64,000 nucleotides of DNA from Branchiostoma floridae. Its lineage: Eukaryota > Chordata > Leptocardii > Amphioxiformes > Branchiostomatidae. Under the pieces are notes generated by a model. It had not been told where the DNA came from and ran no database searches. It saw only the letters and a program-made list of their open reading frames with translations. Of this stretch, positions 22,838 to 36,000 are shown in pieces; position 1 is the stretch's first letter, and every line of letters starts with the position of its first letter. The DNA lies in assembly GCF_000003815.2 (NCBI RefSeq), contig NC_049992.1, forward strand, positions 5,703,839 to 5,767,838, in the 5' to 3' direction. A program made the position numbers and the translations under genes.

Positions 22838-24959
22838 GAGCATGTCACCCCTCTGCAGAGATGTGGGTCGTGTGTCTATGTCAGTTACCGTGTTATGTGG
22901 ACCTGTACTATGTATCTGTTGACATCATCGCTCCCCAGGGTCCAGCAATCACGTGCAAACCAAACCAAACTGGACAGCTGGTTTTGTATTCACAACGCAA
23001 ACAGAAGTGATCTCGGCTATTGTCCTAAATAGATATGGTTTAGTGAAACACAGGATAGGCGCCTAGCAGGCTCCTCCTTAATAGACGGACAGTCTGATAA
23101 AGTTTCTCACTGTCCCAGTAACTATAGCTTTCTATCCATCACTAACATTATGAAAGCTAAATTGATAATACAAAACATAGATACATGCAGTCCGGTAAGA
23201 ACGTAATGCGAAATCTTATTGTGTTGTTCTTAATCATTCTCCACTTATCTGTTGAATGATAAATATCTGTGGTAAGTGTACAAAAATAGCAAAATGCTAT
23301 AATTTCTTAAATGAAATTACTAGACAATAGCATTTATTATATAGATGACATCCTCTAAGAACATTTCAAAAAATGATGCGAGCGTGTGAATAAAAAAGAG
23401 TGTCGGAAAAGTTGCTTTCGTTTTGAAATCTTAGTTGAACATGTGGTAACCGAACAATACCTTCCTCATTTGTGTTCTTTCACATCACATTTTACCTTGG
23501 AATAGACGTTGGCATTCTATCATATTAGAATTTTTTTTGCTATATTTGTTGTTGCAATCGATGGCATTTATTTGCTAGTTTGTATATTTTGCAGCTACTT
23601 TGAACGATTTACTGTATGGTTCAAAACTTTTTGGAACAGTCAAAAATCAATGCTCACGTGGACGTCATCCATATATTCAGTTCAATATGGCCTTAACTGC
23701 AAGGAGTCTCATATTCAATATCGCAAAGCTTTGGGGTAGCAATCGTATGATCTATCCCTTTCCGTTTTGGACAGGAAAGGTGGGTCCCCATAACAAATAT
23801 TATGTCTACTTAGGCTGTAAATGTACGATTTGACGCCTGCTTCATGCCCTTATACTAGCTTGTCAAACTTACGTATTTTAGAAAGCTTGACAAACTCTGG
23901 TAAAATTCTCGTAAAGTTATTGTAAAGTTAACGTTTCACGAGGACGTCAAACTACACACTGTAAAGTTTGAGTGTGATTATTTCGTGATCTAGAATAAAT
24001 GTCAGACATTGAGATACATGACCCATATCATGTCTATATCTTTAGATGTATAGGAGATTTCTCATGAGGGTTTCTAACGTGCGCAAGAACATGTTTATCA
24101 TTGGAGGAAAATTACGCAAAAGCCCCGCTGTACTCTTTTTTTTAAACGTATTACGTGTATATTTGCGTGTTTTATAGCTTCGAAGATAACACGGCGTTTC
24201 AGCTACATTAGTATTTGTCAAACCGCTTCTGTCATTTGACAGGTATAATTCCTCAGCTTTGCCTTTGAGTCTCAAAAGCTGCGATGCGTGTAACATGTAG
24301 GCGTAGGTTAATCTAAAGTCTAGAAAGATCTAAAAGATGGCTCGATAGACCGATAAGTATAAGATTAAATGTTCGTCATATCACATTCATCTTCGTAGGA
24401 ATAACACCGTCAACATTTCATGAACATTTTATAAGGTAGTATTCTGAGATTTGATTTATTTGTCTATATACAGAAATACAGCCAGGGTTACCTAACTAGC
24501 TGGAGGATAGCTCTGGTAACACTACAATATACAATAACAGCGTTAAGTTTACATGAGTTTTTTTAACTAGGTCATACAGACAACGCAATATACAAATACC
24601 TATTACTGCAGATGCAATCTGTGTTTTCAAGCTTAACTAGCAGTCATAAGATCTATGAAATTCAGTCTATGATCAGTTCTATTACGAGGTTATCTATAGA
24701 TCTGTAAAGCTTAGCGTATCAAAAGATAATGACAATATAAAATTGCAAAATAACTACAAAGATAAATTTGTTCTAAAATGATTTGATGAGTTATATCGTC
24801 TGTAAATGCATATCCTATACATTCCCTGGGGTGACTGAGCAGTCCCGTATTCCCTTCACGTCATGTGAAATGTTATGGCTACAAGTAGGACTGATAAAGG
24901 CAAGCTGATTTCAACACGCGACGGTGGCAAGCCCTTAAGTGCGCCATTGAGCCGCCGCT
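22838..24959. other. gene-free stretch
   Basis: AT-rich with short open frames. No repeat family recognised. Confidence 0.5.
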
Positions 24960-25290
24960 TTGTCCTCCTGACATGACATTTTACTGTTGAGTGCATCCCA
25001 GCCCACCATCATCCCATTGTTGTCCACCAGCCCCGTATAGATGCCGTTCGGATTCACAAAAGCACCCGCGCCCTTTCAAAGCATTGTGTATACATCTCTC
25101 GTGGGTTAATCCGCCCTTGCCGTGTAAACAGACAATCGGAGCGTAAATAATCTGATTTCTCGCACGAGAAGATTCCATTCACGATTATCACACGCTCTTT
25201 AATTGCGGAAGACAGCTTTGATGCCTTAAAGACCTGTAAGAGCTTTTCCCGGCTGATGATTCCTTGGTGAATTTAAAGGTAATCCCACCA
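24960..25290. promoter_or_regulatory. Possible cis-regulatory block
   Basis: GC-richer than its flanks, with a cluster of consensus sites: CTTTCAAAG (TCF/LEF-like, 25073-25081), TTAATCC (Otx/Pitx-like, 25106-25112), TGTAAACA (forkhead, 25123-25130) and CTTTAATTGC (homeodomain, about 25197). The minus-strand frame 24981-25178 has no recognisable product. Enhancer activity is an inference from motif clustering; conservation was not tested. Confidence 0.3.
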
Positions 25291-26766
25291 CTCACATAAC
25301 AATACGCTGACGTACGTTTTTAGAATAAAGACCTGTCACGTCTCTCTGTTGATGCTTAGCTCAAAACGTATTGGTTTTGATGGCCTGTATTGCAGCATGG
25401 GGGTATGATTTGTATCGTATCGGTCGAGGCCGATTCACCTTCACTGTAAAACATGCCCCAGGCGAAGGTTTTATGGTTTAGCCGTCATCGCAGTGCGTGG
25501 TGCAGAGGGAGGTGCTGCGCTGGTCCAGGACAAACGTTTCAATTGTACAAAATGTCTTCAAGCACTTGGAAGTCTTGATATGCGGGGCCGGGGAATGTGG
25601 GGCATTTCTTGACAGCAGGTTTGTCACACTATCCATCATGATTTTGACAGGGAGGTAGACTGTTATATGACAACTACTGAGGTACTTCTTTTGGGATAGG
25701 TTTGGCCAAGTACTATATGTATGTGGCATCTACTAAAACTATGATGCACCATATAGTCACAATATTAATATTTCAATGTATCTCTATGTCCAATCGTTTG
25801 TTAACGATACCGTCTTTTTAACAGGTATATATGTCTATAAGTATGTAGGTTACAATGGTTACTTTTAACATGTTGATGTTTTAGATATTTTGTGGAAATT
25901 CGGCGCCTGAACATGAGGTACATGAATGAAATATTACTGTCGTAAAATCTTTAGACTGTATTTTCCCCAGACTTTAAAGTCAGATACCGGAGAGGGGGAA
26001 TGGTATTATAGGCCATATAGAAAATCTATGTTTGGCAATACAAACAACATACTGCATATAGCTTACAAAACCCAGAATTTTGCTTTCCCATTTCCAGTGA
26101 ACGTCTTTTTACCAGACGTCAAATGATAAATGCATGGTCCATTTGCCGTAAGTTGATTTTGGTTATTGTTGCAGCAAAAGAACTACAAAGCGCCATCATT
26201 GTATTACATTGTAGAGCATTGCATTGTAGAGTATTCTTACTCCACACGCCTGCTGGCCCAACTATGCGTATGATACCCTGATTTATGGTTCGTGACACTG
26301 AGAGAATGTTTACACCGAGGCAGTGTGTGGTAGATAAGAAGGGAATCCATGCTTTTAGCCTTGGAAATGATATTGTTCTACATGTGTTGAGTCCCATCAT
26401 TAATCATCAAGGTAGGGATCCAGGGAAGGGATACGGTACATGTTTCAAGTGCATGGACTTGAGCATTTACACATCCTGCACTGTTCTTCTGGCAACACGG
26501 GTAAATATGTACCATACTATGACATAGACTTTTGGTGTATAGCGTGTGTACTTCGTGTTCAATATGGTGTCGGAAACATTAACAACTGGATTCATTGACA
26601 TTCGCTTAAATGAAGCAGAATGGATATCCTGGTATATACGAGAAATGAGAGCCATTGGCTTTCCTCGTCTGCAGTAACCTCTGATCTATGACCAGTCTTA
26701 ATAAAATGAAAAAAAAACTCCAATGGCAAGAATCTTAAAGGCAATGAGATTGATTCAAACCTGTTA
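25291..26766. other. gene-free stretch
   Basis: Short overlapping frames on both strands without family resemblance. A small direct repeat (ATTACATTGTAGAGCATTGC then ATTGTAGAGTATT) lies at about 26201-26235. Confidence 0.45.
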
Positions 26767-27013
26767 GGTGGTATCTCGTTGGACTTTGGGTACCGGCGCG
26801 GCACTGCGGGGTTCGTTCACTGCGGCACTGTTGTGTTACTTTCGCCTAATTTTAATAATTTAGAAATTGTGTAATACATAAAGGTATGACATAGAAGACA
26901 ACCAAATACAGAAAACGTAAGAAAATTCGATCTTTGAGATTTAAAAAACCGTTTAGTAATCTTTCGACCCCCGCAATACCACACCGGTGCCCTAACTGCA
27001 GTGAGATACCACC
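26767..27013 (+). mobile_element. Family A MITE, copy 7
   Basis: GGTGGTATCTCGTTGGACTT at the left, CTGCAGTGAGATACCACC at the right. The core holds GACATAGAAGACAACCAAAT and ATTCGATCTTTGAGATTT. Confidence 0.9.
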
Positions 27014-28191
27014 TTTACAGCCAGCAACAATGTAGCCACTTTACGATGAGCTACTGTGATGCGTGGTAGATAGACCGTATAGTCTGACACCTTCACCTAG
27101 TCCCATCCTCATCTAGTGGGTCGGGGACCATTGTCTGACACCTTTGGCCCTAGCGCATCAGTAGAGACCGTAGTGATGGATTGGTAACATAGTTAGGGCC
27201 AGCAGCTCGGTATACAACCTTTACCTTTAGCTTGGAGCAGGCATTGCTACAATTATGATATCAATGTCTACATAGAAGGCTTTACTTGTAACTACTTGTC
27301 ATTTTCTGTTATCAGCTTGAATGAGATAATCAACTAACATTACAAATGTTACTACAAGGCTAGATATATCAGACAAACTAGCCTATACTATTAGGTATTT
27401 TGATAAAGAGGGAGTATTGCTTTAAATAAAAGAACACAGCGGTTAAATGTTTAAGTTTAGTCTCACGATAACTTATACCAGGTATAACTTTGCGCATTTA
27501 CGACGGTACGTACGTTTACGTCACAGTGGAAAGAGGAGTTCCAATCTAATGGGAGCTATAAGAACCAAGTACTCTGTTTTACAACCGAAGCTAATTCCGT
27601 GTTTCCACTTTTACTACGAATGATACGCCTGGGAAAGTAGTCCCCGTACAGTTCATGCAACGTAGAGTATGGCATTTCCAAACTTCACTTCAAATTCCTC
27701 AACTAAAATAAAACTCATCTAGTGTGTGGAGATCGAACCGCTGCCCTATGCACTATAGAAGGAGAGGTCTTGATAGCTATAAAGTGAGACTTTTAGTTTA
27801 ATGGAAGCTGCCCCAGTGGTGGTGACCAGTGTAGTTCTCATCGTCGCTTCTGTTGACCGCGATCTTCCCACGGTTTCTGTTTTGACCTCACCGTTACGAG
27901 GGCAGACGAATTTGTCGAACGTAACCATTACCAGACGCCACTTTGTCTATTGCCTGGGTTTCTTATCAAGACCTCACATTGACTTTACACAAGTGTGATT
28001 GCCGTGTGGGTTGTACTGGCTATTAGACGTCGTAAAATGACTTTCTTGGAAAAGGTATGTTCAAGTACCAGTCTCGAGCACAGTGGAGTAATACCGTGGG
28101 AAAATACTTGCTATAGAAAAAGAACGGTACAAAGTTTTATATCCTAGGTCTAGGACATTTAAGAAAAAAAACTAAAATACATTTGAATCAT
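27014..28191. other. gene-free stretch
   Basis: AT-rich. A 65-residue frame at 27801-27998 is open but unrecognised. No RNA gene seen. Confidence 0.45.
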
Positions 28192-28251
28192 GATGTCTTT
28201 TTTATCTCTTTGCAGATTGAATGTCTTTTTTTTATCTCTTTGCAGACTGAA
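28192..28251 (+). repeat. Duplicated polypyrimidine-CAG unit
   Basis: ATGTCTTTTTTATCTCTTTG followed by CAG is present twice in tandem (about 30-bp units), giving two strong splice-acceptor-like sites at 28215 and 28245. The frame that follows (to 28375) has no recognisable domain. Confidence 0.6.
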
Positions 28252-30207
28252 TGTAACAAAGTTTTTCCCAAAGTCTTTACAAGTTGAGAAAAGTAAAAAA
28301 ATCTTTCCCACGACCAAATGGTACATTGGACGGCACCCATCTCCGTTTCTGTTCCTCTGGGCCACACAGCTTTGAGCAATCACAACAGCAGGGGGCTAGT
28401 CCACTGGTAGTGATCTGTGTGTAGAGCTACCACATTCTCTTCCCCCAAATGCTTAGAAAGCTGAGAATGTAGCATGTACCATTTTAAAAGTCTTTGGTAC
28501 GACTTGGCCAGGGAGCAAACTTATGACTGAAAGACAAACACTATACCAACTTGGCCATAAACCTTTAGTAGTGTTACTATCTACATTCTACGTTACCGAG
28601 GTCTAGAACTGCTTTTTGTGTTGACATTATGCAATATAGTGTATCATAAAATTATGCCTATGGATCATTACATAAATCATTCGGCTTTCATATGATGCTT
28701 CATTAATCATATAGAGAAATATAGCCGTAAGAAGAATCATGGCGCCACAAATGCTGCGAAATAATATCGCCTCCAAAATATTATGGTAAATAGCTTCCCT
28801 ACCATGCATAGAAAACAGATGTTTACTAAAGGTAGTATTGATTAAATACCTCACGTACTCCTTAGCTTAGTCACCTTATGCACATGCTTGACTTTAAGAT
28901 CAGCTTCCCCACCCCCATGACTAATATGGTAAGTGTGAAATGAATTAGAGAAAAAAAGATACATTGTTGTTACTTGAATCTCGTTACGATGAGTGTCTAA
29001 CACCTGCATATTGTTTCTTATTGTTCAAAAGCAATTTTAAGTTCCTGGCTCTTAGTGTTGCCTACTGAGTTCTTTCCCCTCGATTGATAACTACATTACA
29101 AGTCCAAGGACTAAACGTTCCTTAAAACCTCGTATTTCAGCCGGTATAATGTACAAACACCCCTCTAAGATTGATGTACAAGTCAGAACTCCAAGTAAAG
29201 GCATTCATTAAATAACCATCATTTATTATTGATGGAAGCATCGCCGGTGATTATTCATACAAGCACAGAATCACATCAAGACGATGTTGTTCTCCCCGTG
29301 CGCCTTGCCTTCGTCTATCAAACATTCAAGACGCAGCAAATTAGAACGAAGATTGGTTTAATCTTGAGAATGCTGCACATTAATTTGAGCTGCCTGACGA
29401 AAGACGACAAGGCGCTGCCTGTGAACGTCGTTACAGACGTGATATGTTATCACAAAGCCAATTTTATGGAGTAAAATATTTACGATGCTTTTACAGCATG
29501 CAGGTTTAAAGCCAGTAACGTCGAGTGTATCGTTACACGAGAGGCAATCCTCCGACAGTAACACAGACTACAGATGGATGGAAATCCCCTTCCCATTTGA
29601 CTTATAGTATAGCATTTGAGGACACACAGAATCAAAACAAGGCTTTGCAGCTTATGGACATAATTCAAAAGAATTGGAGCTAATTTACTCACCTTATTTG
29701 ATTGATGGCTATAGCTTCTCTATTAATAAAAGTAAGCAACGATCATAACCATTTTCATAATTATTAGGGTCCACTTTCGAAACCTGTTATTGAAAGATTT
29801 CTAGATAGAATTGAATTGCTATCTGTTGATTAACTTTAGTAAAGTCCTGGGCTTACTGAAAACAGAAAAGTGCTTGAAATTATACGTTTCATACGCACCG
29901 AACTTGTGGAAAATAGTGTTAAAGATCATATAGAGGTATGGGAGCAAAATCTGTGTGTAACGGTTATGTCTTGATAGGAAGAGCTTTTCATCAGTGGAGA
30001 TTTCCAAGCTTATACATGGTACCCCACCCACTTTCCAGCGAAGCTCACGAAAATTGAATTACTCTGACTATTTAAGATATCTTTTACCAGGCCCCCTCCC
30101 CCACCCGTACCAGCTTCTCATGAATTCAGATGGGCAGATTTCTTTCAATTAAGCTGGGACTCCTCGGTCACGATAGGAGGACGACTGTAATCTGTCTTGA
30201 CTGACAC
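28252..30207. other. upstream flank of the secreted-protein gene
   Basis: No earlier exon of the gene can be identified from sequence alone. The 29200-29480 part is richer in complex sequence, with TTTATTATTGATGG and GTGATTATTCATAC motifs (Hox/Pbx-like), and could be regulatory. The rest is AT-rich. Confidence 0.35.
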
Positions 30208-30246
30208 AATCCTGGTTTTTTTTCTCTTCTTTTTTCATTTCCTGCA
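30208..30246 (+). other. 3' splice acceptor before the coding exon
   Basis: An almost uninterrupted pyrimidine tract ending TTTCATTTCCTGCAG at 30246. It implies that a non-coding 5' exon lies upstream and that the coding exon begins at 30247, leaving 38 bases of 5' UTR before the ATG. Confidence 0.8.
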
Positions 30247-30284
30247 GGTAATCCCACGTGAGAGATAACGGGCGCCTGTCAGCC

Positions 30285-31019
30285 ATGGATTGCTGGGGAA
30301 CAAAGAAGCTGCTGTGCCGGGTTTTCGTCCTTTTGTTGTGGAATCTATCAATTACCTCAGAAGAGCAGAGGACTCCCTCTGTGATTTACAGTAAGAACGT
30401 CACAGTATCGATGTCTCTGTTGCATCCGAAGAAGAGTCCAAAGGGAATAGGCGGCCATCATGGCGGCGGTGAAAACGTCACGGAAATCATCTCTGGCAGT
30501 GGTGACATCATTTCCGGTAGCGGTGACTTTGACGGCATCCAAACGCTCTCTGGAAGGTTAAAGCTGAACGGTGAGGGTTTATTCGACGGTTATATCGAAC
30601 CAGAAGACGTAGACAGAGACAGAAATCGAAAACAACGAGCTATCAATGACGCTGATGGCGAATCTGGAAAACTTCACGTTGTGAGCTGCAAGATGGACAT
30701 CACATGCGATCCGGCAGATCCCACAGGACTTTGTAACTGTGACAATGAAGTTCAGGAGTACGGAGAGTCCCGTTGCGTCATCCCAAAAGCACGCATCAGT
30801 CACATTTCTAGGACAGACGGTAGAAGATTGAACCTCTTCTGTGTAGGATTGTCGCTCGACATCAAAGAGGCCGACGGTTCGAATGAGCTTCAGGCAGAAT
30901 GCCAACTCTTAGGGGGCGATAATGATGTACAATACAGAGTTTTCGTCACCAAAAACATAGAATTCGACGAAAAGGAAGGAGAAAGAGTTAAATTTAGGGC
31001 TTGCTTAGAACCTATATAG
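30285..31019 (+). CDS. Secreted cysteine-rich pro-protein, family unknown
   Basis: The frame encodes 244 residues. I chose the ATG at 30285 because it sits in a good translation context (CAGCCATGG) and opens a signal peptide: basic KK at 7-8, hydrophobic VFVLLLWNL at 13-21, likely cut near 24-26. The upstream in-frame GTG at 30258 is not expected to start in an animal. Next come two N-glycosylation sites (NVT at 38 and 64), a histidine/glycine stretch (GGHHGGG, 56-62) and a doubled acidic Ser-Gly motif (SGSGD at 70-74 and 77-81) of the kind that can carry glycosaminoglycan chains. A dibasic furin-like site RKQR ends at 118. The last 126 residues hold eight cysteines (135, 141, 150, 152, 164, 186, 206, 240), suggesting a disulphide-bonded mature domain. 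The whole CDS is one exon after a 5' UTR intron. Signal, propeptide and Cys domain suggest an extracellular ligand or matrix protein. I do not recognise the family and assign no function. Confidence 0.85.
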   Translation: MDCWGTKKLLCRVFVLLLWNLSITSEEQRTPSVIYSKNVTVSMSLLHPKKSPKGIGGHHGGGENVTEIISGSGDIISGSGDFDGIQTLSGRLKLNGEGLFDGYIEPEDVDRDRNRKQRAINDADGESGKLHVVSCKMDITCDPADPTGLCNCDNEVQEYGESRCVIPKARISHISRTDGRRLNLFCVGLSLDIKEADGSNELQAECQLLGGDNDVQYRVFVTKNIEFDEKEGERVKFRACLEPI

Positions 31020-31023
31020 ATGT

Positions 31024-31029
31024 AATAAA
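31024..31029 (+). terminator. Polyadenylation signal of the secreted-protein gene
   Basis: AATAAA begins 5 bases after the stop codon, which would give an unusually short 3' UTR. A second AATAAA at 32063-32068 offers a 1-kb alternative. Confidence 0.5.
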
Positions 31030-31045
31030 GTAGCCCATTGTAATG

Positions 31046-32281
31046 TCCTTTGTAAATTTCATGCCTGATGTAAAAAGAAAGTCAATATTCAAATCTGATG
31101 ACCGTTAATGGGCGTTATGCTCATCGCGAAAAGAGGTGTTCGCTTATCTGTGGTTGACTAATGGCAGTGTATTGTTGAAGGCAGAAAACAATCTGATTCT
31201 TAGTCAATCAGTGGCGTGGAAGCACGTTAGATGGAAAATCTTTACTGTATTCCGTTTGAAGAAAAGACGTGAAAGCCATGCAAATAGCTGACATCGTCTC
31301 CTATGGTGACTGGAATTCAGGTACAATCCTGCAAGCACTGAATTTAAATAATGTCGACCAACATGTCTTTGTACAAACGGCGTTTCACGAAGATACGGGT
31401 TTTTGTCCCTATATTTCTGCTGTCATACTTTATATTTGCTCGTAGTCTATACCAATGTTTTCTCATTGTTGAGACGAAAGCAGATACTGCAAATGTTGTG
31501 GTACTTAAGACATTACACTTGAAAAAAATGTTACACTAGAAGCTTTGTAGCATACATTTATAGTTGATGAACTAGAAAATTGCTTTCATATTTATCTGTA
31601 ACTAATTGTTTCACAAAACAATCTACATCCTCGAAAGATGACACAGCTATACCATGTAAAAAATTTCTGTCCTTGCTTTTGCGTTACCGATTTTGTAGCC
31701 CCAATCTAAAGATGTCTTTTCGTGAACCATGCTTAGATAGACACATATTTTTGTACTTTTGCTTGCTACACCGTAAAACAGCTAACCAAAGTTTGTCTGC
31801 CTACATTTTCTCAGGGCTAAAACATATATGTCCAAAAGCTTGTGAAGTGGAGAGATAAAACAGAATTTAAAACAAAAACTGATATACGGTAGAAACTGAC
31901 ATTAAAACGCGATTACTGGAATTTCGAAAAAAAAAGTATTTGTAGTCATATGCCTTCATTGTATTCCCGTTAATGTACTGGTATTGTAATCCTTCTTCAT
32001 CCTTTTAGTTTGCGCTGAATACCCAGTAAAACTTATCTATATATAATTATGTACATGGAAAAAATAAAGAAATGCATTTCATTGCTACAAAACACTAGAC
32101 AAGTAGCGTCATTTCACTGTCGTCTTGGACTACAAAATGATGTATATTAATTCATTGCATCCATAAAACAATATTTCTTTGATTTATCGTTGCGCTTTGA
32201 GGTAATCGTTGTTCTGTGTGTGACACGGCAATGCCATGAAGATCAGCTGGTGCCATTTAAGGGCCCCTTAGATGATGTAAA
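31046..32281. other. downstream flank or long 3' UTR
   Basis: AT-rich with no coding signal. It would be 3' UTR if the AATAAA at 32063 is used. Confidence 0.4.
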
Positions 32282-32487
32282 GGTGGTATCTCACTGCACT
32301 TAGGGCACCGGTGCGGCACTGTGGGGTTCGTAGATGACTCAACGAATTGCAGAGATAAAAAAACGATTTTCGTAAGTTTTGTGTATTTTCTTGTTTTCTA
32401 ACTGACAGAGAGAGGGAATCATTAAAACATTGGCGAAAATAACAAAACAGTGCCGCAAGGGTGCCCAAAGTGCAGTGAGATACCACC
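32282..32487 (-). mobile_element. Family A MITE, copy 8
   Basis: GGTGGTATCTCACTGCACTT at the left, AGTGCAGTGAGATACCACC at the right, but the right inner terminal block is deleted (AGTGCCGCAAGGGTGCCCAA). The core has CTCAACGAATTGCAGAGATA. Confidence 0.9.
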
Positions 32488-32761
32488 TAAAGAGAGAACT
32501 CGGGAATATTTTTGTATTCACATAAGACAAGTACCACATGTAATCTTACAACACCTATGTCACTCTAGTCTGATATTTTGACATTTTTGTTAGGTCTCAG
32601 TGTCTGCCATGTCTGAGTTATGTTTCCATGTGTGTTGATCATGCTTTGCCCATGCCGCTACGCGATATAAACTATGCAGTCTGCACAAATATATGGTGTG
32701 TTGTATGCCTCATTGTGTGGTGTGACGGTTTGAACTGATTAGGAGTTAAGATAAAAGCTAA

Positions 32762-33040
32762 ATGTGGTATCTCGTTGCACTTAAGGTACCGGTGCGCCTG
32801 GGCAGTGTGGTTCTCTTTCACTGCGGCACAGTTGTGTTATTTATGCCGTTTTTTTTTATAATTTACATATTACGTAATATTTTTAAGTAACTTGACTGAC
32901 GTAAATTAATTGACTTAGAAGACAACAAAATACACAAAACGTAAGAAAAATCGTTCTTCATCTCTGAAATTCCACAAGTGCCGCAAATTCTGGAACACCG
33001 CAGTGCCGCACCGGTTCCCAAGTGCAGTGAGATAACACCT
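32762..33040 (+). mobile_element. Family A MITE, copy 9, with clear TAA duplication
   Basis: TAA at 32759-32761 and 33041-33043. Ends ATGTGGTATCTCGTTGCACT and AAGTGCAGTGAGATAACACC. The core holds GACTTAGAAGACAACAAAAT and is about 35 bp longer than typical owing to an AT-rich insertion (ACTTGACTGACGTAAATTAA). This copy is the best evidence for the 3-bp target site of family A. Confidence 0.9.
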
Positions 33041-36000
33041 TAACTCTTATCATAAAGATATATTACGTACAGAACATGGGTATGACAAACGAAATAAGTA
33101 GTTATAGTTTATAAGACAACACAAGCAGTACAAGGCTCAAATCTGCTTTTCTGCAATCGGTACCTACTAACAAATTTAATAAATTACAAGGCTAAGGCAA
33201 CGAAAAGCATTGAAACATAGATTCCATTGGAACAGATCTACTACTTCTACTACTTTTCGTCAGTTTTTGTAGACTATGGCACTATGCAAAGGACAAAACC
33301 AATGTAGACAAGAACACCAAAAAAATGTGACTGTGTAAATTGAACAGATCAGAGGAAATAATGATTGTTCATACAAAGGATAACGACATTAAACTTTCAA
33401 ATGGAAAATTTCAAGATCATCAATCCTTTTTGGAAATCATTTAAAACAAGATAAAGTAATTACAGATGTAAACGAACCAAGGAGGTAAAATCTTGATTTT
33501 TAACCTCCTTGAACGAACTAATAACTACGCCACATTCTGTTCTATGATTCAATAATATGGCCTTCTGGCAATAACGTGCATTATAGATAATTACAAAGTG
33601 TGCCGCCCAAGTCGCATCTTTGCTCTTAACAAATACGTTAGGCGGAATGGTGTTCAAAACCGGCTGATAAGTCACAAAGTGGTCGTGGTCTGACAGTGGA
33701 GACCACTGAGGGCCTTCATGTCAAGTTGTCATACACAACGACAAAAACCGCGAAAAAATATAACTCTGCCGTACATGAATCTTGGCAAATTGTAGCACGA
33801 ATAGCTACAGGGAGGTTACGATATTGCTGTCCAACAAAACTCAAAAATTAATCTGCCACGTAGTTCATTGCCAAGGATAAAGCAAAATTGCTAAAGTTGA
33901 AGAAGAAATGTGTAACATAGATATCAAAAGATATCAAATAAGAAATGACTTTGAACTTACGGCGTAGAATTACACCTGCTAAATGTTATATTGCCATCAT
34001 AAAACTTTACATTTCTTTGGTAGTGCATAAATCATTAAGTTTAATATTGAAAGAAATGTTTCAGAAACAAGGGTATTATAGGGCAGTAAGACCTGCACAA
34101 TGTTTCATTACATGTAAACGCCCATTTGTGAAAATATTCCGTCATCAAATTTACATAAGTTTAGTAATACATAAACCATTAATTATCGTCCTAAATATAA
34201 GCTGCAATTGAAAAATGGAATAAAATTTTCAGAAACAAGGTTATCGAAGGTCACAGAAACGGCTCAGGGCTGCGTGCTACAAAGACACATGGTTTGTAAG
34301 ATATCTATGTATGACAAGCAGTCTGTACAATGATGTAAGTTATCTCCTAGTGTACGACAAGGTTGTCTGTTTGTGAAGAATGGGTGCTTCATATCTGCGG
34401 TATCTGAAAATACAAGCCTGACAAGACTGACTCGGTTGCTGACAGGCAAAAAATAAAACGAATGCAAATTCTAACCTATTTCTTATAGTCACGCAATTCA
34501 TCACTAGTTCACAAAATGACGTTGTCAACGACTGAAGTCTCCGAAACGCACTGGGGTTTTGACATGCCAAGCTCTTTCAGTTTCTGATGTTGACGAACGC
34601 AAAGAAACTATCATATATGCAGACTGTATTCTTTGTCATGCTGCTCCAAAATCTAATCAAGTCGTTCATATCGCAGGGGCTGTCCATTGTGTAAATATGA
34701 AATGTCAGTTATACAGTACAAATGAGTTATGGCACCAGCAAAATTTGCCTAAGGCTTGTAAGAAAAATTGAATACATAGTCATTACACAAAAAGGTAGAT
34801 ATGAACGGCACCATAAACAGAGATTTATGATTTTTGAAACGCAGTAAACGGTAATAAAGTAATATATGAAGGATGCAACAACGAATGAAGGGGTCTATGG
34901 GTGAAAGACTATAACCCCATATTAACTATTTCATGAAAAATCACTAAATACCAGCGTACATAATGTTAAAGAATAAACCTCGTACTACCGCTTAATTACT
35001 TGTTGAACTAAAAGTTTACATGGTTGCTCTTCATTTAAACTTTTGAATTATTTCCACGGCGCAATGATTCACATCGCCGTAAGCACTTTTTAAAGTTTCC
35101 TCTTTAGTTTGATATTGTATCTAGTAGCCATAGACTAAATCGACCTGTATGTACAACAAGGTCACGCTAAATAATAGTCAATGTAGAAGCAGTTTTTTTT
35201 CTGTGAGAAACGATTGCTTTATTGGAATATAATCATACACAATCCTCTACTCTCTCAAGCATGACTATAAACGACCAGTTCATGTCCATCGTGCACCTCT
35301 CCGAGTCGTTTGCAACAGACCCTATCGAAGCTGGAGGATTTTGGGCAGCCTACACTTCGTTACTCACGGTCGTCTCCTTTACTTAGCGCGATTTATCCTC
35401 ATGTTATCTCGGCCAGATCTTCCATCGACCCGGGAAAGTTTTCTGCGTGTGGACAGTTTAACATTCTGCCGCAGACGGGCTGAAGCCAGAAGCACTTCCG
35501 CTGACACTGACGGTAAAGGCGCTAAGCCCCAGGCTTAACGCTGTCGCGTTACTCGCCACCAACATCTGTATACTAGAAGCTCTATTCCCAACAAAGACTG
35601 AAAGAGGGGTTTCCAGATACAGCAATCGATAAAGGAAATGACCTCAGCAGTATGTATGGAAATGGCCGCTCTTATGGGATCAAAGTTAAGAAGGCCTGGG
35701 ATTTAAAGTTGAAAGAATTTCCAGTACTTAAACTCAGGTCGAGAACACTTTAAGACAGGAGGCCGATGATGTCTAAGTCAGATAAAACAATAGACGCCAT
35801 CGGAGATAAATGTAAAAGATCCTTGGATCAGGATTATCACTCACCAAAATGGTCATTGAACGAAAGAAGCTTTGTTATAAACGGAACGTAACGCAAGCTA
35901 AGATCCAATGCTTGTACATATATTACAGTATGCTACAGCAGCTGGTTTCTGTTTATGCAAACATTAAACATGAAAAGTGTCACCCGACGGGTGATCTTAA

